Shown here: piece after piece, positions 1 to 7,875 of the stretch
How positions within the stretch are numbered: the first letter of the stretch is position 1
Layout: the number at the start of each line of letters is the position of its first letter
Source of the DNA: an uncultured Gemmiger sp.
Lineage (GTDB): Bacteria > Bacillota > Clostridia > Oscillospirales > Ruminococcaceae
DNA length: 64,000 nucleotides
Direction of reading: 5' to 3'
Assembly: GCA_944388215.1 (NCBI GenBank)
Contig: CALXHT010000043.1
Location: 1 to 64,000 of the forward strand
Translations under genes and position numbers: made by a program
The notes under the pieces: model-generated
What the model saw: only the letters and a program-made list of their open reading frames with translations
Told to the model about the DNA's origin: nothing
Database searches by the model: none

Positions 1-25
1 TTTTTTTGCGTAAAAGGAGTTTGGT

Positions 26-523
26 ATGATACATCTGTACTGGGGTGATGGAAAGGGGAAAACCACCGCCGCCATGGGACTGGCTCTGCGCGCCCTCGGT
101 CATGGGCGCCGTGTTGTGATCGTCCAGTTCCTGAAAGACGGATCCAGCGGCGAGATAGCCCCTCTGCAGCACCTGGGCGCCGCTGTATACGCTTGTCCCA
201 ACGCCAAGTTCACCTGGCTGATGAACGACGCAGAACGCCTCCAGGCCCGCGAAAACGCAACCCTGGCGCTGCAGCAGGCAGCCGCGTTGCCCTGGGATCT
301 TCTGATCCTGGACGAAGCCTGTGCAGCCTATGAAAACGACCTGGTGGACCGGGAACTGCTCCGGCAGACGGTCATGGGCGCTGACGCAGCCTCTGAGGTG
401 GTTTTGACAGGCCGAACGCCCGCAGACTGGATGCGAGCCGCCGCCGACTATTCCACCGAAATGCGGGCCTGCCAGCACCCTTATACGAAGGGCGTGCCTG
501 CCCGTGAGGGAATCGAATACTGA
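26..523 (+). CDS. cobO: ATP:corrinoid adenosyltransferase (CobO/BtuR family)
   Basis: This 165-residue cytoplasmic protein is predicted to transfer the 5'-deoxyadenosyl group of ATP to reduced corrinoids, making adenosylcobalamin. An N-terminal P-loop GDGKGKTT is at residues 7-14, followed by a second conserved strand ending in a Walker-B-like LLILDE at 92-97, the layout of the CobA/CobO/BtuR family. It is slightly shorter than the usual 170-200 residues. AAAGGAG lies 8 nt before the ATG. The nearest genes are not cobalamin genes, so salvage rather than synthesis is possible; anything upstream is outside the window. A strong bidirectional terminator follows. Confidence 0.85.
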   Translation: MIHLYWGDGKGKTTAAMGLALRALGHGRRVVIVQFLKDGSSGEIAPLQHLGAAVYACPNAKFTWLMNDAERLQARENATLALQQAAALPWDLLILDEACAAYENDLVDRELLRQTVMGADAASEVVLTGRTPADWMRAAADYSTEMRACQHPYTKGVPAREGIEY

Positions 524-558
524 CGGTCGGGCTTGATCTTCTGACCGTTGAACCGCTT

Positions 559-606
559 ATAGAAAAATCCCTGCTGATGCAAATTGCATCAGCAGGGATT
601 TTTCTA
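559..606. terminator. Bidirectional intrinsic terminator, cobO / TSUP gene
   Basis: A near-perfect inverted repeat centres on GATGCAAATTGCATC, with A/T tracts on both flanks. It lies between two convergent genes, so it can end both transcripts. Confidence 0.9.
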
Positions 607-620
607 TGCCGGAATGTATG

Positions 621-1442
621 TTATCCCCAGAATCCGGGGAAGAGAATCTCGCTGCCCACCTTGGTGGTCAGCAGAACCAATACCAGAATTACCGTGGGCC
701 TGACAATACGGCTGCCGTTTCGGATGGCCAGACCGGCTCCCAAATAATGCCCCAGAATGGAGGCGACAGAAGCAATAAGCCCCACAGCGATGTAGACGTT
801 GCCCACCGTCAGGGCTGTGAAAAGGCTGCCCAGATTGGAAGCCAGGTTAATCACTTTGACGCCGCCGGCTGCATGCCGGGTATCCATCTTTCCCAGACGG
901 ATAAAGATCAGCATCAGAAAGGTGCCGGTACCGGGTCCATAATAACCGTCGTAGGCACCGATGAGCAGCGAAGCTGCCCATACCACCGCTACACGGTGAC
1001 GGAAGTCCATGCTGGCCGGCTCATCCGGCCAGTTGTGCGTGCGCAATGTCACCACAGCCACCACAGGCAGAACTGCCAGCAGCAGGTATTTCGGGATCAC
1101 ATCCGGAGTGCGCAGCTGCAGCCAGGTTCCTCCCACGGAGCCCAGCAGCGAAAAGACGGCCGCCGGTGCAAAGAGCTTCCAGTCCACATACCCCTGCCGG
1201 ATAAAACGACCCGTGGAAAATATCGTTCCCATCGCAGAGGAAAGCTTGTTTGTGCCCAGGGCATAGTGGGTGGGGAGCCCCGTAAAGGCAATCAGATAGG
1301 TAGGAACCGAGATAATGCCGCCTCCACCAGCGATTGCATCCATAAAGGAAGCCAGAAATACACCCACACAGATCATCAGTACTATCCACAGGGGAAACCC
1401 ATCCACAGCAATCGCTGTGAACGGGAAGAAAACGCCCGACAC
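621..1442 (-). CDS. TSUP family (TauE/SafE-type) sulfite/organic-anion exporter
   Basis: This 273-residue polytopic membrane protein has about eight hydrophobic segments and an early glycine-rich DAIAGGGGIISVP stretch, then an ALGTNKLSS motif. Both are typical of the 4-toluene sulfonate uptake permease (TSUP) superfamily, which moves sulfite, sulfonates or small carboxylates. The substrate cannot be told from sequence. The start appears to be GTG at 1442, with GGAAGG about 9 nt upstream. It sits 84 nt downstream of nadE on the same strand and may be cotranscribed with it. Confidence 0.85.
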   Translation of the reverse strand: MSGVFFPFTAIAVDGFPLWIVLMICVGVFLASFMDAIAGGGGIISVPTYLIAFTGLPTHYALGTNKLSSAMGTIFSTGRFIRQGYVDWKLFAPAAVFSLLGSVGGTWLQLRTPDVIPKYLLLAVLPVVAVVTLRTHNWPDEPASMDFRHRVAVVWAASLLIGAYDGYYGPGTGTFLMLIFIRLGKMDTRHAAGGVKVINLASNLGSLFTALTVGNVYIAVGLIASVASILGHYLGAGLAIRNGSRIVRPTVILVLVLLTTKVGSEILFPGFWG

Positions 1443-1526
1443 CCAAGATCACCTTCCAACATACCTTCTGACAAACCCTCTATTGTTCCGTGATTTTGGG
1501 AAAACAGGGAGAACCCCCTTACCATT

Positions 1527-3464
1527 TTACAATACGATCTTTTCCAGTTCTGCCATCCACAGAGCATTGCAGGCATCGCTGGGCATCCGCCAGTCCCCAC
1601 GGGGCGACAGCGTGACCGACCCCACCTTCGGGCCATCCGGCAAACAGCTTCTCTTGAATTGCTGGGCAAAGAAGCGCCGGTAAAAATTCTTCAGCCAATG
1701 CAGCAGAACTTCCGGTTCGTATTTTTCGCCGAATGCCGTTCTGGCCAGATGATAGATTTTGACAGGGCCGAATCCAAAGCGAAGCACATAGTAGAGATAG
1801 AAGTCGTGGAGTTCATAGGGGCCAACCAGTTTCTCGGTCTGCTGAGCAATGCTGCCGTCCTCCGCCGTGGGCAAGAGTTCCGGGCTGACCGGCGTATCCA
1901 GAATGTCCATCAGGACGCGGCTCAGGGTTTCCTCCCCGCAGGTATCCGCCACGTAACGGACGATGTGGCGGACCAGCGTCTTGGGCACGCCCGCATTGAC
2001 GCCATACATGCTCATGTGATCGCCGTTGTACGTGGCCCAGCCCAGCGCCAACTCGCTCAGATCTCCTGTGCCAATCACAAAACCACCGTTTTTGTTGGCA
2101 TAATCCATGAGTTCCAGTGTCCGCACACGGGCCTGGCAATTCTCAAATGTGACATCGTAGTTGGCGGGATCCTGTCCGATATCTGCAAAATGCCGGTTGA
2201 CGGTATCGGTGATGTTGATTTCGCCGAAGGTTACGCCCAGCGCTTCGCAAAGGATCTCCGCATTGGAGCGGGTGCGTTTGGTCGTACCGAAGCAGGGCAT
2301 GGTCAACGCCACAATGTCTTTGGGATCCCGTCCCAGCACCTTGCAGGCGCGCACCGCCACCAGCAGTGCCAGGCAGCTGTCCAGGCCGCCGGAGATGCCC
2401 AGAACGGCACAGCGCGCGTGCGTATGTTCCATACGCTTGGCCAGTCCCTCCGCCTGAATGCGCAGGATCAGCTCGCAGCGCTCCGCGCGGGCGGCAGCAT
2501 CCTGCGGAACAAAGGGGGTGGGGGAGACCGGTCTTGCCAGGCAAAGTGTCGCCGGCATCAGTTCAAACTCCACTGTGGTATATCCCAGGGTCTGCGGAAC
2601 AAACGATGTGTTGCGCTGACGTTCCTGTACCATCCGGCCCAGATCCAGTTCGGTGATTGCCTCTTCACCTGAAAAGGGAACTGTCTGGGCAAGGATCGTC
2701 CCGTTCTCGGCGATCAGATTGTGCCCGGCAAAGGTCATATCGGTGGTGCTTTCTCCATGGCCCGCATCCGCATACAGATACGCGCACAGCAAACGTCCGC
2801 TTTGCCCGGCAACCAGCTGCTCACGATAAGCGGCCTTTCCGATTGTTTCATCACTGGCGGAAAGATTGGCGATGACCGTGGCTCCTGCCAGTGCATGGGC
2901 ACAGCTGGGAGGAACAGGTGCCCAAAGGTCCTCGCAGACCTCCACGCCCAGAACAAAATCCGGCATCTGCTTGCAGGCAAACAGCAGCTGTGTACCGATC
3001 AGCGTTTCCTGGCCGGCGTATTCGATGCACTCGGCTTCCCGTATGCCAGACACAAAATGGCGCTGCTCATAAAACTCGCTGTAATTGGGCAGATACGTCT
3101 TGGGGACAAGCCCCAGCAGCTCGCCACCGCATACCACGGCCGCGCAGTTGTAGAGCTTTCCGTTGTGGCGTACCGGCACACCGACCACAGTCACCAGATT
3201 CAGGCCTTTGCTGGCCTGCAGAATCTCCGTCAGGCCCGTTTCCGCGCCGCGCAGCAGAGGTGCCTGCAGAAAAAGATCACTGCAGGTATATCCCGTCAAG
3301 CTCAGTTCCGGCAGGCAGAGAAGCTGCACGTTTTCCGCCGCAAACGCCTGCATCGCTTCTATAATCTGCTCCACATTATAAGCACAATCTGCCACGCGCA
3401 GCGCCGGGCTGACAGCAGCCGCGCGGATAAAGCCGTTCTCAAATGCGGAAAAGCTGTATTTCAT
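1527..3464 (-). CDS. nadE: NAD(+) synthase, glutamine-hydrolysing
   Basis: This 645-residue two-domain enzyme makes NAD from deamido-NAD using glutamine as nitrogen donor. The N-terminal half is a nitrilase-type glutaminase with a recognisable Glu-Lys-Cys triad: E53 in PELSLTGY, K122 in PKTYLPNY and C177 in GVEVCEDLW. The C-terminal half is the ATP-pyrophosphatase synthetase with SGGLDS at 358-363. Length matches the bacterial fused type. AAGGAAGG precedes the ATG. It is divergent from the XRE cassette. Confidence 0.95.
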   Translation of the reverse strand: MKYSFSAFENGFIRAAAVSPALRVADCAYNVEQIIEAMQAFAAENVQLLCLPELSLTGYTCSDLFLQAPLLRGAETGLTEILQASKGLNLVTVVGVPVRHNGKLYNCAAVVCGGELLGLVPKTYLPNYSEFYEQRHFVSGIREAECIEYAGQETLIGTQLLFACKQMPDFVLGVEVCEDLWAPVPPSCAHALAGATVIANLSASDETIGKAAYREQLVAGQSGRLLCAYLYADAGHGESTTDMTFAGHNLIAENGTILAQTVPFSGEEAITELDLGRMVQERQRNTSFVPQTLGYTTVEFELMPATLCLARPVSPTPFVPQDAAARAERCELILRIQAEGLAKRMEHTHARCAVLGISGGLDSCLALLVAVRACKVLGRDPKDIVALTMPCFGTTKRTRSNAEILCEALGVTFGEINITDTVNRHFADIGQDPANYDVTFENCQARVRTLELMDYANKNGGFVIGTGDLSELALGWATYNGDHMSMYGVNAGVPKTLVRHIVRYVADTCGEETLSRVLMDILDTPVSPELLPTAEDGSIAQQTEKLVGPYELHDFYLYYVLRFGFGPVKIYHLARTAFGEKYEPEVLLHWLKNFYRRFFAQQFKRSCLPDGPKVGSVTLSPRGDWRMPSDACNALWMAELEKIVL

Positions 3465-3497
3465 AGCTTACCTTCCTTTTTTACAAATTCTAAGGGT

Positions 3498-3526
3498 ATC
3501 ATAGCACAGCAAGTTCATCGCCGCAA
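3498..3526 (-). promoter_or_regulatory. Possible nadE promoter
   Basis: On the minus strand a TATGAT -10 box (3498-3503) lies 17 nt from a weak TTGCGG -35 (3521-3526), about 35 nt before the nadE start. The -35 is poor, so this is tentative. Confidence 0.4.
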
Positions 3527-3552
3527 GGTCGGCGACATTATGTAAGATATAT

Positions 3553-3581
3553 TTGACATATTGTAATGTTCGTGTTATACT
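3553..3581 (+). promoter_or_regulatory. Strong sigma-A promoter of the XRE cassette
   Basis: TTGACA (3553-3558), a 17-nt spacer and TATACT (3576-3581), with an extended -10 TG at 3573-3574. It points into the XRE regulator gene 40 nt downstream. Confidence 0.8.
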
Positions 3582-3592
3582 GCAAGTACAGA

Positions 3593-3602
3593 ATGTCGAC
3601 AT
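3593..3602. promoter_or_regulatory. Candidate operator palindrome at XRE transcription start
   Basis: A perfect 10-bp palindrome ATGTCGACAT, flanked by CAG and CTG with one bulged base, lies just after the promoter and before the XRE start codon. This is where an autorepressor would bind. Its use by the XRE protein is inference. Confidence 0.4.
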
Positions 3603-3622
3603 CTGAAACCAAGGAGGCACGA

Positions 3623-3820
3623 ATGGCAAAGAATCTGAAGCTCAAAGCAGCGCGTGCTGAAAAAGACATGACGCAGGGAGCGTTGGCCGAGGCGGTAGGC
3701 GTTTCCCGCCAGACCATCAACGCGATTGAAAAAGGGGAGTACAACCCGACCATCAATCTGTGCAAGAGCATCTGTAAAGCACTGGGTAAGACCCTGAACG
3801 ACCTTTTCTGGGGGGACTGA
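3623..3820 (+). CDS. XRE-family helix-turn-helix transcriptional regulator
   Basis: This 65-residue protein is essentially a single Cro/CI-type HTH domain. The recognition helix region reads VSRQTINAIEKGEYNPTI, as in the short YozG/YgzD-like regulators. The start at 3623 is chosen because AAGGAGG precedes it by 5 nt; an in-frame ATG at 3594 would lie only about 12 nt after the -10 box. It leads a three-gene cassette with a membrane protein (immediately adjacent ATG) and a CPBP protease. Such regulators commonly autoregulate. The stimulus is unknown. Confidence 0.9.
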   Translation: MAKNLKLKAARAEKDMTQGALAEAVGVSRQTINAIEKGEYNPTINLCKSICKALGKTLNDLFWGD

Positions 3821-4294
3821 ATGATGAAACTGAACATCTTTTCCAAAAAGAACTTGCTGGACGAAATGCAGGAGCAGAAGCTCCTCAAGGTGGAGAGCCG
3901 CAGTTTCTGGCTTATGTGGTGGAGCCTTTTGATTGCCATGCTGGTTCAGAGAATTTTAGGGGCCACTGCCAAAGAACTGGCCGGCGAATGGATCGTATTT
4001 ATGATCGCCTGCCTGTACTCATTGGTGGAATGCCTGCGCAACGGCATCTGGGATCGACATTTCCGGGCGACTCTTGGTGCTAACCTTTTGGGATCCCTTG
4101 TTGCCGGCGCAGCCGTTTTTCTTTTGAGCCTCGCACAGCGCGGCTACTGGCCGGGCGCACTGTTTGCGGGAGCATTTACGTTCATTCTCTGCCTGACTGT
4201 TTTGCAGGCCATTACCGCCGTATACAAAAAACGCCATGCACAGCTTGAGCACACCGAGGAGGATGACCATGCAGGTTCCGACGCAAACCAATAA
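3821..4294 (+). CDS. Integral membrane protein paired with XRE regulator (DUF6773-like)
   Basis: A 157-residue protein with an amphipathic N-terminus, about four predicted membrane segments (near residues 30-50, 55-72, 90-108 and 113-135) and a charged acidic C-terminal tail. It starts directly after the stop of the XRE gene and overlaps the CPBP gene by 26 nt, so it is translationally linked to both. I recognise the arrangement of small XRE regulator plus short four-helix membrane protein; I recall the family as DUF6773, but that name should be confirmed. No enzymatic motif is visible. Confidence 0.75.
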   Translation: MMKLNIFSKKNLLDEMQEQKLLKVESRSFWLMWWSLLIAMLVQRILGATAKELAGEWIVFMIACLYSLVECLRNGIWDRHFRATLGANLLGSLVAGAAVFLLSLAQRGYWPGALFAGAFTFILCLTVLQAITAVYKKRHAQLEHTEEDDHAGSDANQ

Positions 4295-5270
4295 GAAAGA
4301 ACTGACCGTTTTTATGCTCGTTGCCTTTGGGGTACCCTATTTGATGGGTATTCCGCTGGCCATCGCCCAGCGTGCAGGCCTTAACACCAGCTGCTTTGCC
4401 AATGCCCAGATGATGTACCCCGCAGCAGGGGTCATGGTGGCTTACCTTGTGGCAAAGCGCCGGGAACTGCCCGTGCGTTTCTTTGTACTGCATCTTTTGG
4501 CCACCGTTCTCTGTGTGGGAGCGAGCCTTTTGTCGGTTTTGTATCCTTCCGATACACTGTGGCTTCTCTTCATCAATATTGTCATGGTGGGAGGCGCCCT
4601 TCTGGCCTGGATTCTTCTTCTGTCCGACAAAAAAGAGAGGCGCGCCGCCTACGGACTGCGGTGGCGCGGAAAGGGCCGGTTTGCCCTGGGCGTCTGTGCT
4701 TTGTTTCTGTTGCTCAAAACCGTCATTGTCTTTGTTGCCGTGGCTCTGGAAGGTGCCACAGCCTGGAATGACTATCTTGCTTACTGGGCAAGCTTTGTTC
4801 CCTGGATGTACGCTCTTCTCCTGATCCCAAACTTTTTCCTGTCCTTCTTGCCGTTCCTGGGGGAAGAATACGGCTGGCGGTACTATCTGACGCCTGTGCT
4901 CCAGGAACGCTTTGGCAATAGACGCGGTGTACTGCTGCTGGGCGTTCTGTGGGGATTGTGGCATCTGCCCCTGAACCTCTTTTTCTATAGTCCCCAGACC
5001 TCTCTGCAAAGCCTTATTATACAAATTGTCACTTGCATTACGGCGGGCATTTTCTTTACCTTTGCCTATGAACTCTGCGACCGAAATATCTGGGTTCCCG
5101 TCCTTCTCCATTACCTCAACAACAATATGATCCTTGTGTGGTACGGATCCGCTGAGATCAGCAACCAGGTGTATTCCTGGTCCGGGATTGCTCTTACCGC
5201 CGTGTTGTACAGCATCGTTTTTCTGCCGTTTCTTGCCAGCAAAACATTCCGGAAAAAGCCTGTTGCCTGA
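4269..5270 (+). CDS. CPBP family intramembrane metalloprotease (CAAX/Abi type)
   Basis: A 333-residue multi-spanning membrane protein. The conserved motif EEYGWR is near residues 199-204, followed by a second motif in GVLWGLWHLPLNL. The Glu pair and the His are the expected catalytic and metal-binding residues of CPBP (Rce1-like) proteases. The start at 4269 has GAGGAGG 6 nt upstream and overlaps the preceding gene by 26 nt. Family members process prenylated-like substrates, bacteriocins or membrane regulators. Here the partner could be the adjacent membrane protein, which is inference. Confidence 0.85.
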   Translation: MQVPTQTNKKELTVFMLVAFGVPYLMGIPLAIAQRAGLNTSCFANAQMMYPAAGVMVAYLVAKRRELPVRFFVLHLLATVLCVGASLLSVLYPSDTLWLLFINIVMVGGALLAWILLLSDKKERRAAYGLRWRGKGRFALGVCALFLLLKTVIVFVAVALEGATAWNDYLAYWASFVPWMYALLLIPNFFLSFLPFLGEEYGWRYYLTPVLQERFGNRRGVLLLGVLWGLWHLPLNLFFYSPQTSLQSLIIQIVTCITAGIFFTFAYELCDRNIWVPVLLHYLNNNMILVWYGSAEISNQVYSWSGIALTAVLYSIVFLPFLASKTFRKKPVA

Positions 5271-5286
5271 TTCATAGTTTCCAAAC

Positions 5287-5326
5287 AAGAAGGTCCCTTT
5301 ACCACACTCGGGTAAAGGGACCTTCT
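5287..5326. terminator. Bidirectional terminator, CPBP gene / ACT gene
   Basis: A long stem (GAAGGTCCCTTTACC against its complement) with A/T flanks lies between the two convergent genes. It also ends the lysine operon. Confidence 0.88.
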
Positions 5327-5333
5327 TCATATT

Positions 5334-5792
5334 TCAGGATATTTCGAATGCCTTGCGCAGTGCTTCCAGGGCGGCGTCTTCGTCCTGCTGCCGGATCAGC
5401 AGCGAGATGTCCAGATCGCTGGTGGTGATCAGGACAATCTCAATTCCGGCGCCGGCCAGTGCCGAAAGTGCACGGGCCGCCACACCGCAGCTGGTGACCA
5501 TTTCCTCTCCAAACAGATTGATCTTGCTGTAACCGCCCGATACAAGCGGCGGGTGCTGTTTGGCGGCAGCGGGCAACGCCTTCATCACCGCTGCAAAGTT
5601 ATCGTAGCTGGTGGTGAAGCTAAAATCCACCGCCGTACCGCGCGGTGCACTCTGGCAAATCATATCCACCACAATACCGGCTTTTGCAAAGACATCCAAA
5701 TGCTCTGCAAGGCTTTGCGCGCTGTACTGCGCGCCCGGGAAAGTTGTAAGCAGGATATTCTGCTCACTGCTGATCTTGCTGACGCCATACAT
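5334..5792 (-). CDS. Stand-alone tandem ACT-domain protein (aspartokinase regulatory-domain type)
   Basis: The 152-residue protein resembles the C-terminal regulatory half of aspartokinase: two ACT modules, with the second containing INLFGEEM and the IEIVLITTSDLDISLLI core. There is no kinase domain. ATG 5792 is preferred over GTG 5804, because AAGGGTG lies 9 nt before it while the GTG has no room for a ribosome site. It is the last gene of the lysine-riboswitch operon behind asd-dapA-dapB. A role in amino-acid sensing, perhaps as a separate regulatory subunit of an aspartokinase encoded elsewhere, is inference. Confidence 0.8.
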   Translation of the reverse strand: MYGVSKISSEQNILLTTFPGAQYSAQSLAEHLDVFAKAGIVVDMICQSAPRGTAVDFSFTTSYDNFAAVMKALPAAAKQHPPLVSGGYSKINLFGEEMVTSCGVAARALSALAGAGIEIVLITTSDLDISLLIRQQDEDAALEALRKAFEIS

Positions 5793-5816
5793 AACTAGAT
5801 ACACCCTTTCTTTTCT

Positions 5817-7055
5817 TTATTCGTCCAAAACAAGGAACTGTTCATCAATGGAACTGCGCAGCGTTTCTTCGATCTGCGCCCGGGTCAGTGTAAACAAGCC
5901 ATGGGACGCTCCCAGTTCATCGGTATAATCGCTGTAGGGATAAACGCGGATATTCTGATATCCGTCCTCATACTGGGTGACCACGCCGTGCAGTTTCGGA
6001 TTCAGCATCTCGATACTGACGGAACCATCCGGCTGGGTGGTTTTCTGGAATGTAATATCGAGGATTGCACCGACCATGTTATCCGGCTGGGACTGCGCAT
6101 TGATAAAGTTTCCCAGACTGTATGCCACAAAGGTCTGGTTTCCATTGGCTCCCGTCAGCCACTGGGCGTTCTGGGTCACATGCGGGTGGGTGCCAATAAT
6201 CAGGTCTACGCCCTGGTCTGCCAGCCACTGGGCCGTTTCTGTCTGAAAGTCCGTCATTTCGTGGCTGCCTTCGACACCCCAGTGGCAGCTTACCACCAGC
6301 ACATCACAATTGGGACGCATGTCCGCGATCTGCTTAGCGATCGTTTCCCGGTCATCCAGATAGACGACCCCGTAGCTGGATTCGCTGGGGGTGGGCAGTC
6401 CATTGGTGTACTCTGTGTAGGAGAGATACCCGAACGTGATGCCATTGACGGTCTGGTACGCATAGTCGTCGTACGTGTCCAGATTATAAAAGCCCATATA
6501 GGCCACATCATCGGGCAGGGATGCCCAATGCTCCAGCGAAGCCGCAATCCCTTCAGCGCCCTTGTCATAGCTGTGGTTGTTGGACATGCTGAATACGCGG
6601 AACCCGATATCATACAGCGCATCGGTAATATCACCCGGCGTGGAGAACAGGGGATAGCCGCTCGGCTCAAAAGCATCATTGACCAGCGTTTCCTGGTTGA
6701 GCCAGTTCACATCAAACTGGGTATAGAAATCCCGCATCGGCTCATAGGCTTCGCTGAAATCATAATGGCCATCCTGCCCGCGCGCTTTGGCCTGCAGAAA
6801 AATGCCGTCGTGAATCAGGTCGTCGCCTGTGGCGGAAAAGCGCACCGTCTCCACAGTGGGCGTTGGCTCCGGGGTGGGTTCAGGTGTGGGCTCGGGAGTA
6901 GGCGCCGGGGTCGCTGTCGGAGCCGGCAGTACCGTGGCCGCAAAAGCCGTTACCGTGGATTGCAGCGGCTGCTGAAACAGGGAACCCAGCAGGACGCCGC
7001 CCACGCCCAACGCAATGACGACACAGGCAGCGATTTCATTGCTTCTCAAACGCAT
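5817..7055 (-). CDS. CapA family protein (poly-gamma-glutamate-type metallophosphoesterase fold)
   Basis: A 412-residue protein anchored or secreted by a hydrophobic N-terminus (residues 9-27). A Pro-Thr-Glu repeat linker follows (about 44-68) and then a CapA domain. Visible CapA motifs include ATGDDLIHDG, SMSNNHSYDKG, SCHWGVE, IGTHPHVTQ and YSLGNF, the metal-binding His/Asp/Asn set of this calcineurin-like fold. CapA proteins act in poly-gamma-glutamate export or cell-surface polymer metabolism; the substrate here is unknown. It overlaps the end of dapB by 10 nt with only a weak ribosome site, implying translational coupling within the lysine operon. Confidence 0.88.
   Translation of the reverse strand: MRLRSNEIAACVVIALGVGGVLLGSLFQQPLQSTVTAFAATVLPAPTATPAPTPEPTPEPTPEPTPTVETVRFSATGDDLIHDGIFLQAKARGQDGHYDFSEAYEPMRDFYTQFDVNWLNQETLVNDAFEPSGYPLFSTPGDITDALYDIGFRVFSMSNNHSYDKGAEGIAASLEHWASLPDDVAYMGFYNLDTYDDYAYQTVNGITFGYLSYTEYTNGLPTPSESSYGVVYLDDRETIAKQIADMRPNCDVLVVSCHWGVEGSHEMTDFQTETAQWLADQGVDLIIGTHPHVTQNAQWLTGANGNQTFVAYSLGNFINAQSQPDNMVGAILDITFQKTTQPDGSVSIEMLNPKLHGVVTQYEDGYQNIRVYPYSDYTDELGASHGLFTLTRAQIEETLRSSIDEQFLVLDE
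6861..6906 (-). repeat. Short 12-bp tandem repeat encoding Pro-Thr-Pro-Glu linker
   Basis: About four imperfect 12-bp units within the CapA-like gene encode repeated PTPE. They form the extracellular linker between the membrane anchor and the CapA domain. Confidence 0.65.
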
Positions 7056-7813
7056 GGCAGTTTACCGCGCAAAAGATCCGTCATGGTATAATACCCGGGT
7101 TTCCGGCCCGCCAGATACAGCGCCGCCTGGATGGCGCCATCGGCAAACACACCCCGGCTTCCCGCACTGTGTTGCAGCGCCAGCACCTCGTCCGGGCCGC
7201 AGAAAAGAACTTCATGCTCACCCACGATGCCGCCTCCCCGGACCGAACTGATGCCCAGTTCTTTGGCATCCCGTTTCCTGCGCACCTGCGAACGGTCAAA
7301 CACATACTCGTATTTTCCGCCCGCTTCAGCATTGATGGCATCCGCAATCATCAAGGCGGTCCCGCTGGGAGCGTCCAGCTTGTTGTGGTGGTGCTTCTCC
7401 ACGATTTCGATGTCAAACTCTCCGCCCAGTACCTGCGTTGCCTGGCGCGCCAGTTCAATCAGCACGTTGACGCCCAACGACATATTGGCACTGCGGAAAA
7501 TGGGCGTCCTGGCGCTGGCTGCTTCCAGGGCCGCCTCATCCTCCTTGGAAAGGCCCGTGGAACAAATGACACAGGGCAGAGAGTGGGCGGCACCATATTG
7601 CGCTGCAGCAACAGCACCGGCGGGCGAGGAGAAATCAATGATCACGCCCTGGCAGGGCAGCTGGGAAAAGTCAGTATATACAGGAATATCACCCACAGAA
7701 CCAGCTTCCCGGTCAATACCCGCCACCACACGGCAATCTGTACGGGCGGCAATTTTTTCAACCAGCGTCCTGCCCATGCGGCCGTAAATGCCCTGGATTA
7801 CAATGTCCGTCAT
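7046..7813 (-). CDS. dapB: 4-hydroxy-tetrahydrodipicolinate reductase
   Basis: A 255-residue cytoplasmic enzyme reducing HTPA to tetrahydrodipicolinate with NAD(P)H, the second committed step of lysine/diaminopimelate synthesis. It shows the N-terminal nucleotide-binding GIYGRMG (6-12) and the active-site signature EKHHHNKLDAPSGTA in the middle. AAAGGATGAG precedes ATG 7813. It is separated from dapA by a terminator-like hairpin, so its expression may be lower than that of asd-dapA. Confidence 0.97.
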   Translation of the reverse strand: MTDIVIQGIYGRMGRTLVEKIAARTDCRVVAGIDREAGSVGDIPVYTDFSQLPCQGVIIDFSSPAGAVAAAQYGAAHSLPCVICSTGLSKEDEAALEAASARTPIFRSANMSLGVNVLIELARQATQVLGGEFDIEIVEKHHHNKLDAPSGTALMIADAINAEAGGKYEYVFDRSQVRRKRDAKELGISSVRGGGIVGEHEVLFCGPDEVLALQHSAGSRGVFADGAIQAALYLAGRKPGYYTMTDLLRGKLPCV

Positions 7814-7832
7814 AGATTCTCATCCTTTCTTC

Positions 7833-7869
7833 CAAACAAAACCGGCCCGCAGGTTCTGCTGCGGACCGG
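7833..7869 (-). terminator. Intercistronic terminator/attenuator between dapA and dapB
   Basis: On the minus strand CCGGTCCGCAG pairs with CTGCGGGCCGG (one wobble) and is followed by TTTTGTTT. It lies directly after dapA and 20 nt before dapB. Confidence 0.7.
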
Positions 7870-7875
7870 CTGCCA

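Noticed and set aside
606..1493. Plus-strand open frame opposite the TSUP gene
   Set aside because: Starts inside the terminator and is antisense to a clear membrane transporter.
1443..1526. Weak hairpin in the nadE-TSUP gap as a terminator
   Set aside because: The GGGGG/TCCCT stem is short and its T-run is broken, so it was not called.
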